From positions 62,001 through 126,000 of the forward strand of contig CANPZW010000002.1 in NCBI GenBank assembly GCA_947589385.1: DNA of 64,000 bases. Direction: 5' to 3'. This stretch comes from an uncultured Clostridia bacterium (GTDB lineage: Bacteria; Bacillota; Clostridia; Christensenellales; Borkfalkiaceae). The position numbers and the translations under genes were made by a program. The notes beneath the pieces are model-generated. The model was given only the letters and a program-made list of their open reading frames with translations. It was not told where the DNA came from and did no database searches. Below, in pieces: positions 37,588-46,391 of the stretch. Numbering within the stretch: the first letter of the stretch is position 1; every line of letters begins with the position of its first letter.

Positions 37588-39150
37588 TCATAAATTTCTG
37601 TAATTTTTAAACCACTCGGTTTCGGTTAAAGATTCAAAAGAATTGCCGCACCAAAGTTTTACGTTTCCAACTGTACCCTGACCGGCGGCGCGTAATTCCA
37701 AAAGAAATACAATGTTGCCGTTAAGCGGCTCGTATTCCCACTTTTTCTCGGCGAATTTGCCGTCCGCGTCAAGCTCGGGCAGTTCCGTCGCCTGACCCGT
37801 ACAATAGATTTTATCGGTGTATTTCAGTATTCTTTCAAGCGATTGCCTGTACGGGAAAGTGTTGAAGTTGTTCAAAGTGTATTCGGGCGAACCCGCGCAG
37901 CAACTTACCGCAACGAACTTCGGTTTTATCGAGCTTAGCAGCTTTTCGGACGAGGACGTTCCCGAACCGTGGTGACCCGCCTTATAAAAATCGACTTCGG
38001 GCAGCACGTCGTATTCCGATTTACTGTTGGAAGGATGCGAATAGTATTCAACAAGGCGCTCCTCCCCTTCTTTTTCGAGGTCGCCCGTGAACAGAAAATT
38101 ATGCCTGTCCTTGCCTACGTCCTTCGTAAAAAGAGTAACTACGGAGTGATTGTTTTCGTCGTTATTATCCGTGTTGTAATAATAGTAGTTGTACAGGATG
38201 TTCATTGATAGCGTCCTGCCGCCGTCCAACCAGAATTGCCGCTTTGCGCCGTCAGTTTCGTTATAGCACTGCCCCGCGGTGAAAACCTTTGTTCCGTTTT
38301 CTTTCAGATAGTTTTCCGCTTCCTTGAAACCGCCGTAAACCGTATTGGGCTTACTTTCGTTCGCAAGCTTATCTTTTTTGACGTTGTCGAACCTTATCAG
38401 CGTATCCACGCCGTACCTGTATAGCACTCCCGTGCGGCTTTCGCCTTTTGATTTTCCCGCAAAAGCGGCTATATGGTCCTGGTCGGCGTGGGTCGCTATA
38501 ACGTATTCGAGCCTGCCGTCCGACACGTAATTATCAAGATAAGAACATATAAGCTCCGCGCTCTCCGCGCGCGAACCCGCATCAATGAGAATATCTTTAT
38601 CCGCAGCTTTTATGTAGATACTGTCCCCCGCGTATTTGCCCAAATCGATGATATGTATTGAAAATTCCGCCTGCGCTATGTCCTCTTGGGCGACAAACAG
38701 ATTTTTATCGAAGCCGCATGCCGAACATATCCCGTCCTCGCCGTAAAGGTGGCTGCCCGTAGCGGGGATTATCTCTTCCTCGCGCTTACTGCAAGTTTCG
38801 CAGGCGCGGAATTTAAAGCCTGTTTTCACGCACGTGGGTTCTGTTTCCATCTGCCATTCGCCCCAACTGTGGCTGCCCGTAGCGGGGATTATCTCTTCCT
38901 CGCGCTTGCCGCAAGTTTCGCAGGCGCGGAATTTAAACCCCGTTTTCACGCACGTAGGTTCTGTTTCCGTCTGCCATTCGCCCCAACTGTGTTCGCCCAA
39001 ACCCAAATAAATATGAAAGACGTCTGGGCGGAAATACCATAGCGCCGCCGTTCCGAATATTATTAAAACAAGCAACAGAACGACAAATAACGCAAGCACG
39101 GGGTGCTTTTTTGCGTTTTTCGCCGTCCTTTTAAAATTACCTTTCGACAT
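37588..39150 (-). CDS. Secreted metallo-beta-lactamase-fold protein with Cys-pair repeats
   Basis: A 520-residue protein with an N-terminal transmembrane segment (about 17-40) and an outside part. Two repeats of 40 residues follow (near 62-140), each with C-x(10)-CETC, and then a third CSACG. The rest is a ComEC-like metallo-beta-lactamase domain with THADQDHIAAF (HxDxDH), a FTGDLE region and KAGHHGSGTS. Such domains hydrolyse phosphodiesters, often DNA, outside the cell; the CxxC repeats could bind zinc or form disulphides. The start is ATG 39150 with a GGCGGA upstream; valS ends 15 bases before it. Confidence 0.85.
   Translation of the reverse strand: MSKGNFKRTAKNAKKHPVLALFVVLLLVLIIFGTAALWYFRPDVFHIYLGLGEHSWGEWQTETEPTCVKTGFKFRACETCGKREEEIIPATGSHSWGEWQMETEPTCVKTGFKFRACETCSKREEEIIPATGSHLYGEDGICSACGFDKNLFVAQEDIAQAEFSIHIIDLGKYAGDSIYIKAADKDILIDAGSRAESAELICSYLDNYVSDGRLEYVIATHADQDHIAAFAGKSKGESRTGVLYRYGVDTLIRFDNVKKDKLANESKPNTVYGGFKEAENYLKENGTKVFTAGQCYNETDGAKRQFWLDGGRTLSMNILYNYYYYNTDNNDENNHSVVTLFTKDVGKDRHNFLFTGDLEKEGEERLVEYYSHPSNSKSEYDVLPEVDFYKAGHHGSGTSSSEKLLSSIKPKFVAVSCCAGSPEYTLNNFNTFPYRQSLERILKYTDKIYCTGQATELPELDADGKFAEKKWEYEPLNGNIVFLLELRAAGQGTVGNVKLWCGNSFESLTETEWFKNYRNL
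38749..38988 (-). repeat. Two tandem 120-bp repeats inside the MBL-fold gene
   Basis: Copies start near 38749 and 38869 and differ at about six of 120 bases. They encode the repeated 40-residue Cys-pair unit. The pattern of changes shows a real duplication rather than a read artefact. Confidence 0.85.
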
Positions 39151-39164
39151 ATTCCGCCGCCCTG

Positions 39165-41780
39165 TCACAGGCTTTTGAGCTGTTCCAAAATCTTTTCGCG
39201 CATGGCGATGTATTTATCCAGCTTCGCCCTTTCATCGTCGATAAGCTTTTTGGGCGCTTTTGACATAAAGCCCTGATTATTCAGCTTTCCGTCCGCACGG
39301 CGTATTTCGTCCGTAACCTTTTCAAGCTCGGAAGAAAGCCTTTCGCGTTCCTTATCGATATCGACAAGCTCGCCCATAGGGATAAACACAGTGCCTATAT
39401 GCAAAACCTTGGCAACAGACTTTTCGCCCGCTTCCGCGCCGTCGTTTATAAAAGTAATATCCTTAGCGCCCGCAAGCTTCAAAATACTTTCGCGGTTGGC
39501 GGATATAAGCCGCTTGCTCTCCGTAAGAATAAGCAAACTTACTTTTTTGGAAGGCGGGCAGCCCAGCTCCGTCTTTGCGGCGCGGACCGCCTTGATTATA
39601 TCCATTACCCCCTCGAACGCCTGGGCGTCCTTTTTATAGGTCAGGCGGGAATTATAGCGGGGATAGTCCTTTAACATAATAGTGCCCGAAGCGCCCGGAA
39701 GTTCGCGGTAAATTTCATCCGTTATAAACGGTACGAAAGGATGCAGAAGTTTAAGCGTGTTTTCCAGAACGAACGTCAATACCGAAAGCGCCGCGTCCTT
39801 TTTGCCTTCGTCCTCGCCGTAAAGGGCGGGTTTGGAAAGCTCTATATACCAATCGCAGAAATCGGACCACGTAAAGTCGTACAAAATCTGGCATGCCACG
39901 CCCAGCTCGAACTTATTTAACGTAAGAGTCACGTCGCGGATGACCGATTGCAGCTTCGAAATAATCCATTTGTCCGCCGCGCACAGCTTTACTTCCGAAA
40001 GAGGCTTGACCTTCCTGCCTTCCGCATTGCCGATAACGAAGCGGCTGGCGTTCCAAATCTTGTTCATAAAGTTGGAGCACGCTTCCACCTTTGCGTCGGA
40101 ATAACGGGTGTCGTTGCCCGGCGCTACTCCCTGCAAAAGCGAAAAACGCAGACTGTCCGCGCCGTATTTATCTATTACGTCCAACGGATCTACGCCGTTA
40201 CCGAGGCTTTTGGACATCTTGCGCCCCTTTTCATCGCGGACAAGACCGTGCATAAGCACGTCGCGGAAGGGAACTTTGCGCATATGTTCGAGCCCCGAAA
40301 AAATCATACGGGCAACCCAGAAGAAAATTATGTCATATCCCGTAACGAGGACGTCTGTAGGATAGAAATATTCCAAATCGGGGGTATCGTCGGGGTAGCC
40401 GAGGGTCGAAAAAGGCCACAGCGCCGAGGAAAACCAGGTGTCGAGGACGTCTTCGTCCTGTTTAAGCTTCGAACTTCCGCACTCAGGACAAACTGCGGGG
40501 TCTTGTTTTTCGCAAATTTCTTTGCCACAGTCCTCGCAATACCACACGGGTATGCGATGTCCCCACCAAAGCTGGCGGGAAATGCACCAATCCTTGACGT
40601 TTTCCATCCAATTATAATAGGTCTTTGCAAAACGTTCGGGTACGAAAGTTACCTTTTTGTCCATCACCGCGTCTATCGCGGGGCGGGCGAGAGGTTCCAT
40701 TTTGACGAACCACTGTTTGGAAACTATCGGCTCTACGGTAGAGCCGCAGCGGTAGCAATGTCCGACGTTATGGGTATGCGGCTGCACTTTGACGAGAAGT
40801 CCGCTTTCTTCGAGGTCTTTGACAAGCTGTTTCCTACATTCGTAGCGGTCAAGCCCGCAGTATTTGCCCGCACCCTCGTTCATAGTTCCGTCGTCGTTCA
40901 TTATTCTTACGACGGGCAGGTTATGCCTTAAACCAACTTCGAAGTCGTTGGGGTCGTGCGCGGGAGTAATTTTTACCACGCCCGTGCCGAATTCCATGTC
41001 CGCATGTTCGTCGCCGACAATGGGGATAAGTTTGTTTACGACGGGCAGGATAACGTTTTTGCCTATCAAATGCTTATACCGCTTGTCCTTGGGGTTGACA
41101 GCGACGGCAGTGTCGCCGAAAAGGGTTTCCGGACGGGTCGTAGCGACTTCAAGAAAGAAATTCTCGCCCTCGACGAAGTATTTTATGTGCCAGAAGTTAC
41201 CCGATTCCTCGGCGTATTCCACCTCCGCGTCCGAAAGCGCGGTTTTACAGCAGGGGCACCAGTTTATAATGCGGTCGCCCCGATAAATCAAGCCCTTTTT
41301 GTATAGGTTTACGAAAACTTCCCTTACCGCTTTGGAGCATTTTTCGTCCATTGTAAAGGTAAGGCGCGACCAGTCGCAGGAAGAACCTAATTTTCTCAAC
41401 TGGTCGCATATTCTCCCCGCGTACTTTTCTTTCCACTTCCAAGCGCGTTCGAGAAATCCCTCGCGCCCGACGTCGGCTTTCGTTAGCCCTTCCTTTTTCA
41501 TATCCTCAACGATTTTAAGCTCGGTGGCGATAGACGCGTGGTCCGTGCCCGGCAGCCAAAGGGTGCAATACCCCTGCATACGCTTGAAACGCACTATCGT
41601 GTCCTGCAAAGTTTCGTCCATGGCGTGCCCCATATGCAGCTGCCCTGTGATGTTGGGCGGCGGCATCATGACCGTGAAGGGGACTTTTTTATCGTCCCGC
41701 ACCGCTTTGAAACAGCCGGATTCCTCCCATTCCCTGTACAGCTTGTCCTCGAAGCTCTTCGGATTGTACTTCTTTTCCAT
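39165..41780 (-). CDS. valS: Valyl-tRNA synthetase
   Basis: An 871-residue class I synthetase. The HIGH-type motif is NITGQLHMGHAM, KMSKSLGNG is the second signature, and the C-terminal coiled coil (about 800-870) is the ValS-specific arm. It attaches valine to its tRNA and edits threonine. No T-box leader: the region from the promoter to the ATG is only about 50 bases. ATG has AGAGG nine bases upstream. Confidence 0.97.
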   Translation of the reverse strand: MEKKYNPKSFEDKLYREWEESGCFKAVRDDKKVPFTVMMPPPNITGQLHMGHAMDETLQDTIVRFKRMQGYCTLWLPGTDHASIATELKIVEDMKKEGLTKADVGREGFLERAWKWKEKYAGRICDQLRKLGSSCDWSRLTFTMDEKCSKAVREVFVNLYKKGLIYRGDRIINWCPCCKTALSDAEVEYAEESGNFWHIKYFVEGENFFLEVATTRPETLFGDTAVAVNPKDKRYKHLIGKNVILPVVNKLIPIVGDEHADMEFGTGVVKITPAHDPNDFEVGLRHNLPVVRIMNDDGTMNEGAGKYCGLDRYECRKQLVKDLEESGLLVKVQPHTHNVGHCYRCGSTVEPIVSKQWFVKMEPLARPAIDAVMDKKVTFVPERFAKTYYNWMENVKDWCISRQLWWGHRIPVWYCEDCGKEICEKQDPAVCPECGSSKLKQDEDVLDTWFSSALWPFSTLGYPDDTPDLEYFYPTDVLVTGYDIIFFWVARMIFSGLEHMRKVPFRDVLMHGLVRDEKGRKMSKSLGNGVDPLDVIDKYGADSLRFSLLQGVAPGNDTRYSDAKVEACSNFMNKIWNASRFVIGNAEGRKVKPLSEVKLCAADKWIISKLQSVIRDVTLTLNKFELGVACQILYDFTWSDFCDWYIELSKPALYGEDEGKKDAALSVLTFVLENTLKLLHPFVPFITDEIYRELPGASGTIMLKDYPRYNSRLTYKKDAQAFEGVMDIIKAVRAAKTELGCPPSKKVSLLILTESKRLISANRESILKLAGAKDITFINDGAEAGEKSVAKVLHIGTVFIPMGELVDIDKERERLSSELEKVTDEIRRADGKLNNQGFMSKAPKKLIDDERAKLDKYIAMREKILEQLKSL

Positions 41781-41835
41781 ATTATACGACCTCTGAATTT
41801 TGAATAGCTCTTTAAAATAGACGATATACAGAGAT

Positions 41836-41865
41836 ATTATAGCTTAACGCATTGCAAGTTGTCAA
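41836..41865 (-). promoter_or_regulatory. Sigma-A promoter of valS
   Basis: Minus strand TTGACA (41865-41860), 18-bp spacer, TATAAT (41841-41836); about 55 bases then lead to ATG 41780. Confidence 0.75.
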
Positions 41866-41917
41866 ACCAAACGGCGGTACGCATAGAATGTATTATTAAA
41901 TTTTTAAGGAGCTTTAT

Positions 41918-42919
41918 GTGAAAAACAAGCTGATTTACTTTATTTTAGCCGCCGTATGCACCTTTACAGTGCCTTTCGCGGCGGCAGGATGCACAAAAAA
42001 AGGCAACGACAAAGTTGTTAGAATAAACGAAGTCACCCATTCCGTATTCTACGCCCCCCTCTATCTTGCGGACGCTTTGGGATATTTCGGAGACGAAGGG
42101 TTTGAAATAGAACTTACCAACGGCGGCGGCGCGGATGCAACGATGGCTGCGGTGCTCTCGGGCGGCGCGGACGTCGGCTTCTGCGGTCCCGAACAGGCGA
42201 TTTACGTCAATATAGGCGGCAGCAAGGACCAGCCCGTGGTATTCGGGCAGCTTACCAAACGCGACGGCTCGTTCCTTGTGGGAAGAAAAGAAGAACCCGA
42301 CTTCAAGTGGTCTAATCTCGAAGGCAAAAACGTGCTTGCAGGCAGGCAGGGCGGAGTTCCCGCAATGACGTTCGAATACATTCTGCACGAGAACGGAATA
42401 AACGCAACCCTGAACTACGACGTGGCGTTTAACATGATGACGCCCGCATTCGAAAGCGGAATCTCCGATTACTGCACGATGTTCGAACCCGTCGCAAGCG
42501 AATACCAGGCTGCCGGAAAGGGCTACATAGTGGCTTCCGTGGGGCAGGAATCGGGCGAAATACCCTATACCTGCTTTATGGCAAAGCAAAGCTATATAGA
42601 CGCCCATACGGATAAAATTGAAGGGCTGGTGCGCGCAATAACCAAAGCCGTGAAATACGTCAATTCGGCGGACAGCGCAACGGTAGCTTCCATGCTTGCG
42701 CCCTACTTTGCGGGCACAAGCGAAGCAAGCCTTAAAACTTCGGTGGAAAGCTATAAAAAAATAGACGCCTGGGTAACCAATATGGCGATGAAAGAATCCG
42801 CGCTGACAAGGCTGCAAGACGTCATGGAGCTTGCGGGCGAACTTAAAAGGCGCGTTTCTTTCAACGACGTGGTCAACACTGCGATTGCAGACAAAATCTA
42901 TAAAGAAGTTTATGCATAA
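41918..42919 (+). CDS. ABC transporter substrate-binding lipoprotein, NMT1/SsuA type
   Basis: A 333-residue periplasmic-binding-type lipoprotein. Signal peptide with AAAGC, so Cys25 would be lipidated. The early EVTHSVFYAPLYLADALGYFGDEGFEIEL segment and GGGADATMAAVLSGGADVGF are typical of SsuA, ThiY and TauA binders of aromatic or sulphonate substrates. Start is a GTG with AAGGAG six bases upstream. The substrate is unknown; no thiamine riboswitch precedes it, which weakens a thiamine-precursor role. Confidence 0.88.
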   Translation: MKNKLIYFILAAVCTFTVPFAAAGCTKKGNDKVVRINEVTHSVFYAPLYLADALGYFGDEGFEIELTNGGGADATMAAVLSGGADVGFCGPEQAIYVNIGGSKDQPVVFGQLTKRDGSFLVGRKEEPDFKWSNLEGKNVLAGRQGGVPAMTFEYILHENGINATLNYDVAFNMMTPAFESGISDYCTMFEPVASEYQAAGKGYIVASVGQESGEIPYTCFMAKQSYIDAHTDKIEGLVRAITKAVKYVNSADSATVASMLAPYFAGTSEASLKTSVESYKKIDAWVTNMAMKESALTRLQDVMELAGELKRRVSFNDVVNTAIADKIYKEVYA

Positions 42920-43641
42920 TGCTTGAATTTGAAAACGTTTCCTACACCTATCACACAAAATCGGGCGAAACGTCCGCCGTAAAAGAACTCAGTTTTTCGG
43001 TTGAAAAGGGGCAATTCGTTTCGGTCATAGGACCTTCGGGCTGCGGAAAATCAACCATATTGTCACTTGCGGCGGGGCTTCTATTCCCGTCCTCAGGCAA
43101 AATATCCCGCGGCGGCGGGGAATTCGGATATATGCTTCAACGCGACGCGCTGTTCGAATGGCGTACCGTGGAACAGAACATATTTCTGCCCCTCGAAGTC
43201 AAAAAACGCAACACCGCCCAAATGCGGGCGAAAGCCGTGGCGCTTGCCGAAAAATACGGTCTTAAAGATTTTTTGAAAAAGAGCCCTTCGCAGCTTTCGG
43301 GCGGAATGAGGCAGAGAGTAGCGCTTATCAGAACGCTTGCCGCCGAGCCGGAAATCCTGCTTTTGGACGAACCGTTCTCCGCACTCGACTATCAGACGCG
43401 GCTTGAAGTGTGCGACGACGTGCAGGCTATCATAAAATCCGAAAAAAAGACTGCGTTGCTTGTCACCCACGACATATCCGAGGCAATCGCGCTGTCAGAC
43501 AAGGTGGTAGTACTGTCCGCGCGCCCCGCGCACGTCGTGGCGGAACACCCGATAGACTTCGCCGATACGCCCAAAGCGCGCCGCAACGACGTGCATTTTG
43601 CGGGAACGTTCGAAATTTTGAGAAAAGAATTGGGCATATGA
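42919..43641 (+). CDS. ABC transporter ATP-binding protein, SsuB/TauB type
   Basis: A 240-residue ATPase. Walker A GPSGCGKST, signature LSGGMRQR, Walker B ILLLDEPFSAL and the switch His in VTHDISEA are all present. ATG overlaps the stop of the binding-protein gene (TAATG). It powers the importer with its neighbours. Confidence 0.94.
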   Translation: MLEFENVSYTYHTKSGETSAVKELSFSVEKGQFVSVIGPSGCGKSTILSLAAGLLFPSSGKISRGGGEFGYMLQRDALFEWRTVEQNIFLPLEVKKRNTAQMRAKAVALAEKYGLKDFLKKSPSQLSGGMRQRVALIRTLAAEPEILLLDEPFSALDYQTRLEVCDDVQAIIKSEKKTALLVTHDISEAIALSDKVVVLSARPAHVVAEHPIDFADTPKARRNDVHFAGTFEILRKELGI

Positions 43642-43662
43642 ACTGACAAGGAATTTCCAAAG

Positions 43663-44466
43663 ATGAAAAAAACAAACTACTCGCGCGAGCACCTCGCGTA
43701 TCTGAAAAAATTAAAGAAAAAACGGGTGACGGTAATACTTTCGCGCGTGCTGATTCTTGCCGTTGTTCTGGGAATATGGGAATTGCTTGCCCAAACCAAG
43801 GCGATAGACCCGTACATCACGAGCTCCCCCTCGCGCGTGGCGCAGACGATAGTTTCGCTTTACCGCGACGGCTCGCTGTTCTACCACATAGGCATAACGC
43901 TTTGCGAAACGCTTGTCGGCTTTTTCATCGCAGTTATCGTAGGATATGTTATAGCCATAATCTTTTGGGCGAGCGATACTCTCCACGCAATCGTAGAGCC
44001 TTATATCGTAGTATTGAATTCTCTGCCGAAAATCGCGCTCGGACCTCTTATAATCATCTGGATAGGCACGGGCTATGAAGCAATAATTTTCATGACCGTG
44101 CTCGTAGCGATAATTCTGTGCATAATGAACACGTTTGCCGGTTTCGCCGCAGTTGACCCCACTAAACTGACCCTTATGAAGGCAATGGGCGCGGGCAAGC
44201 CGACTACCCTTTTGAAGCTTGTTATACCCGCTTCCCTTCCGGCGCTTATGAACACGCTTAAAGTCGCCGTGGGGCTTGCCTGGATAGGCTCGATTATGGG
44301 CGAATACATTGTATCCAAGGCGGGGCTGGGGCATTTGATAAACTATGGCGGGCAGGTAATGCAGCTTGACCTTGTGATGACATCGACATTCATACTCTGC
44401 GTGCTTACGGGCGGGATGTATGCGATAATCGCGCTCATGGAGAAGCTGGTAGTGAAGCAATTTTAA
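43663..44466 (+). CDS. ABC transporter permease, SsuC/TauC type
   Basis: A 267-residue permease with six hydrophobic segments and a basic N terminus. The coupling region (near GFAAVDPTKLTLMKAMGAGKPTTLLKLVIPASLPALMNTLKVAVGLAW) has the EAA-type pattern of the family. Starts 21 bases after the ATPase stop with AAGGA upstream. Ends the importer. Confidence 0.93.
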   Translation: MKKTNYSREHLAYLKKLKKKRVTVILSRVLILAVVLGIWELLAQTKAIDPYITSSPSRVAQTIVSLYRDGSLFYHIGITLCETLVGFFIAVIVGYVIAIIFWASDTLHAIVEPYIVVLNSLPKIALGPLIIIWIGTGYEAIIFMTVLVAIILCIMNTFAGFAAVDPTKLTLMKAMGAGKPTTLLKLVIPASLPALMNTLKVAVGLAWIGSIMGEYIVSKAGLGHLINYGGQVMQLDLVMTSTFILCVLTGGMYAIIALMEKLVVKQF

Positions 44467-44502
44467 CCTAAAAAAGCAGTACGTATCAAGTTTTACCGAA
44501 AG

Positions 44503-44531
44503 GGGCGGCGGCGCAATATGCGCCGCCGCCC
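44503..44531. terminator. GC-rich hairpin after the ABC importer
   Basis: Stem GGGCGGCGGCGCA / TGCGCCGCCGCCC with a three-base loop. Followed by a weak T-rich stretch; serves both convergent genes. Confidence 0.65.
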
Positions 44532-44641
44532 TGTATTATTCAGAGGTTAAAATTTAATTGAAAGCCGTTGCAATAGTTCTTAACTTAGCACGGACTGTTA
44601 GTTTAATTTTTGTTAATGCCGTCAAATATATCGCATTAGGC

Positions 44642-45682
44642 TTAATCCACTCTCGCGAGTTTCACGACTTGTTCGTTTCCATAGACGAAGCCCTTCTCCT
44701 CGTCGCCCCAAACTCGGGTGCAAAGGTACAGGCACAATACCCCGTCCTCCACGACAAATTTGAAAACCGCCTGTTCGCTAATGTCGCCGCTGCGCGGAAA
44801 GGAATATTCGCTTCCGCAGACAGAAACCGCGGATATTTCACGGGTTTTACCGAGGTTATAGTACTCACCCAAAAACTTCGGGGTCGAAAAGAAACTTACC
44901 ATGCGGTTATCCGTATATCTGACTATTCCCCTGCCCTCGGCGCTTCTGTCAAACCTGACGGTCGCGGGCTTTTTCCTGTCCCTCACGACCACAAATTCCC
45001 TGCCTTCCAAAAACGGAAGCAACCTTGTATTGGAGAACACCTGCGTATCCGAAAACAACGGGTCCTCCCTGCGCGCTTCCGTAACTTCTTCAAAAGCTTG
45101 TCCTTCCGTGCCGGACGCGCTTTCGTTTTGTACGTTTACAAAATCCACGTCGGATATATCCGCCTCTCCCGTTTCGGGAAATTCATGGAAGTAACCCGAG
45201 CGTTTAGGCGGCAAACCGTCGGAATATGTGGATTTATTATCGCTTATCGGCTGTACAGATTCAGAAATCGGTTCCGCAGGTCGGGAAATTTGAATTTCTT
45301 CTTCGGCTACCGCGTCTTTTTCGTAAGGCTCATATCCGCTTGCGGGTTCTTCCCGTAAAGGCTGCGTATATTCGTGCCGACGGTTGTATTCTTCATGCCG
45401 TGGTTGTATATACTCCCTGGGCGGCTCGGGTTTAGACATAAAAGTTAATACCGTCCATACTTTTTGCAGTTCCGCAATCACATTATCGAGTTTTCCGATA
45501 ATCTCGCCGCACGGTATTTCGGGCTGTTCGATTTCCGAACCGATTTGGAAAAGCTCCGTCTGAGATTTGCACGCGGCGACCTCCGTTTCAAGCCGACCCA
45601 ACCTGTTTTCAAGCGAATCCAGCCTTTCGGCTATGGGTTTCAGCTGATTTTCCAACTCAGAAATCAAAACCTTGCGTTTCAT
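44642..45682 (-). CDS. Cytoplasmic protein with coiled coil, unknown function
   Basis: A 346-residue protein. Residues 1-80 form a Leu/Glu/Lys-rich coiled coil, 85-200 is a long Glu/Pro/Ser/Tyr-rich stretch with little structure, and 210-346 is a beta-rich domain with many aromatic residues. No signal peptide or membrane segment. Not recognised. ATG 45682 has weak GGTG upstream and a perfect-consensus promoter, so it is well transcribed even though it lies behind the sigma-factor gene. Confidence 0.7.
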   Translation of the reverse strand: MKRKVLISELENQLKPIAERLDSLENRLGRLETEVAACKSQTELFQIGSEIEQPEIPCGEIIGKLDNVIAELQKVWTVLTFMSKPEPPREYIQPRHEEYNRRHEYTQPLREEPASGYEPYEKDAVAEEEIQISRPAEPISESVQPISDNKSTYSDGLPPKRSGYFHEFPETGEADISDVDFVNVQNESASGTEGQAFEEVTEARREDPLFSDTQVFSNTRLLPFLEGREFVVVRDRKKPATVRFDRSAEGRGIVRYTDNRMVSFFSTPKFLGEYYNLGKTREISAVSVCGSEYSFPRSGDISEQAVFKFVVEDGVLCLYLCTRVWGDEEKGFVYGNEQVVKLARVD

Positions 45683-45710
45683 ATCAACACCGTCCGTCGT
45701 TTTTCTTCGG

Positions 45711-45739
45711 ATTATACTATTTTTCGACGGTTTTGTCAA
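45711..45739 (-). promoter_or_regulatory. Sigma-A promoter of the coiled-coil gene, full consensus
   Basis: Minus strand TTGACA (45739-45734), 17-bp spacer, TATAAT (45716-45711), in the gap after the sigma-factor stop; about 28 bases to the ATG. Confidence 0.8.
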
Positions 45740-45748
45740 GAACGAAAC

Positions 45749-46273
45749 CTATTCTTTGAGAGTTAGATTAAGCGAGGCTTTCAGTTTTTTCAGCGCCCTG
45801 AATGCCTTGACACGCACGTTTTCATGCGACATCCCCAAAATTTTGGAAATTTCAAGATATGTATAGCCATCGAAAAAGTGCTTACAGATTATAAATCTTA
45901 CGTCGCACGGAAATTTTTCAAGCCTTTCTTCAAGCGCCGATTGGGCAACCGAATCCATAGTGTTTGCAACGGCGATAGATTCGTCAATATCTAAAAGTAT
46001 GCTTGTTTGCCTGTAAATATCCTTTACGCGGTTATCCACGATAGTATTAAGCCAGACCAAGGGATAGCTTATGTAAGGATAATCCGTCCAGTCCTTTTCA
46101 AGCAGTTTTCGCACCACATCGTGCGCCACGTCTTCCCATTCCGGTCTATTCCCCAACTTCCATTTTGCGCGCGACTTAATAAGCTCGTAATAGTTTTTGA
46201 AAAACAGCTCCCGCGCCTCGGGGTCGGAATAAATCTTTTTCAGCAGCTCGTTAAAAATTTTTGCGTCAATCAT
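45749..46273 (-). CDS. Sigma-70 family RNA polymerase sigma factor, ECF-like
   Basis: A 174-residue sigma factor. Region 2 is seen around VAHDVVRKLLEKDW and WLNTIVDNRVKDIYR, region 4 as an HTH in YTYLEISKILGMSHENVRVKAFRALKKLK. Region 3 is missing, as in ECF factors. No anti-sigma gene is recognised beside it. The start is taken as ATG 46273 (MIDAKIF), with no ribosome site; a TTG five codons upstream is possible. Target promoters unknown. Confidence 0.85.
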   Translation of the reverse strand: MIDAKIFNELLKKIYSDPEARELFFKNYYELIKSRAKWKLGNRPEWEDVAHDVVRKLLEKDWTDYPYISYPLVWLNTIVDNRVKDIYRQTSILLDIDESIAVANTMDSVAQSALEERLEKFPCDVRFIICKHFFDGYTYLEISKILGMSHENVRVKAFRALKKLKASLNLTLKE

Positions 46274-46343
46274 CGGTAAAAAAAGCAATAAAATAGTATG
46301 TATATCTATTTACTTTGGATTTGTAAAAAAGTTTCCGCAAAAA

Positions 46344-46375
46344 TAAAAAAAAGGCAAATTTAATTGCCTTTTTTT
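46344..46375. terminator. Terminator after sigG
   Basis: Stem AAAAAAAGGCAA / TTGCCTTTTTTT with a small loop; T runs on both strands. Ends sigG transcripts before the ECF-like gene. Confidence 0.8.
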
Positions 46376-46391
46376 AAAATTTTTCTTTAAT

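Noticed and set aside
38749..38988. Assembly artefact for the 120-bp repeats
   Set aside because: The copies differ at about six scattered bases and keep the frame, so they are real.
41781..41865. T-box leader for valS
   Set aside because: Only about 55 bases lie between promoter and ATG, with no T-box sequence.
41866..41917. Thiamine riboswitch for the SsuA/ThiY-type importer
   Set aside because: No CTGAGA or ACCTGA-type core; the region is too short.
44558..45358. 266-codon frame on the plus strand
   Set aside because: It runs entirely opposite the coiled-coil gene, has no ribosome site, and its composition is that of an antisense shadow.
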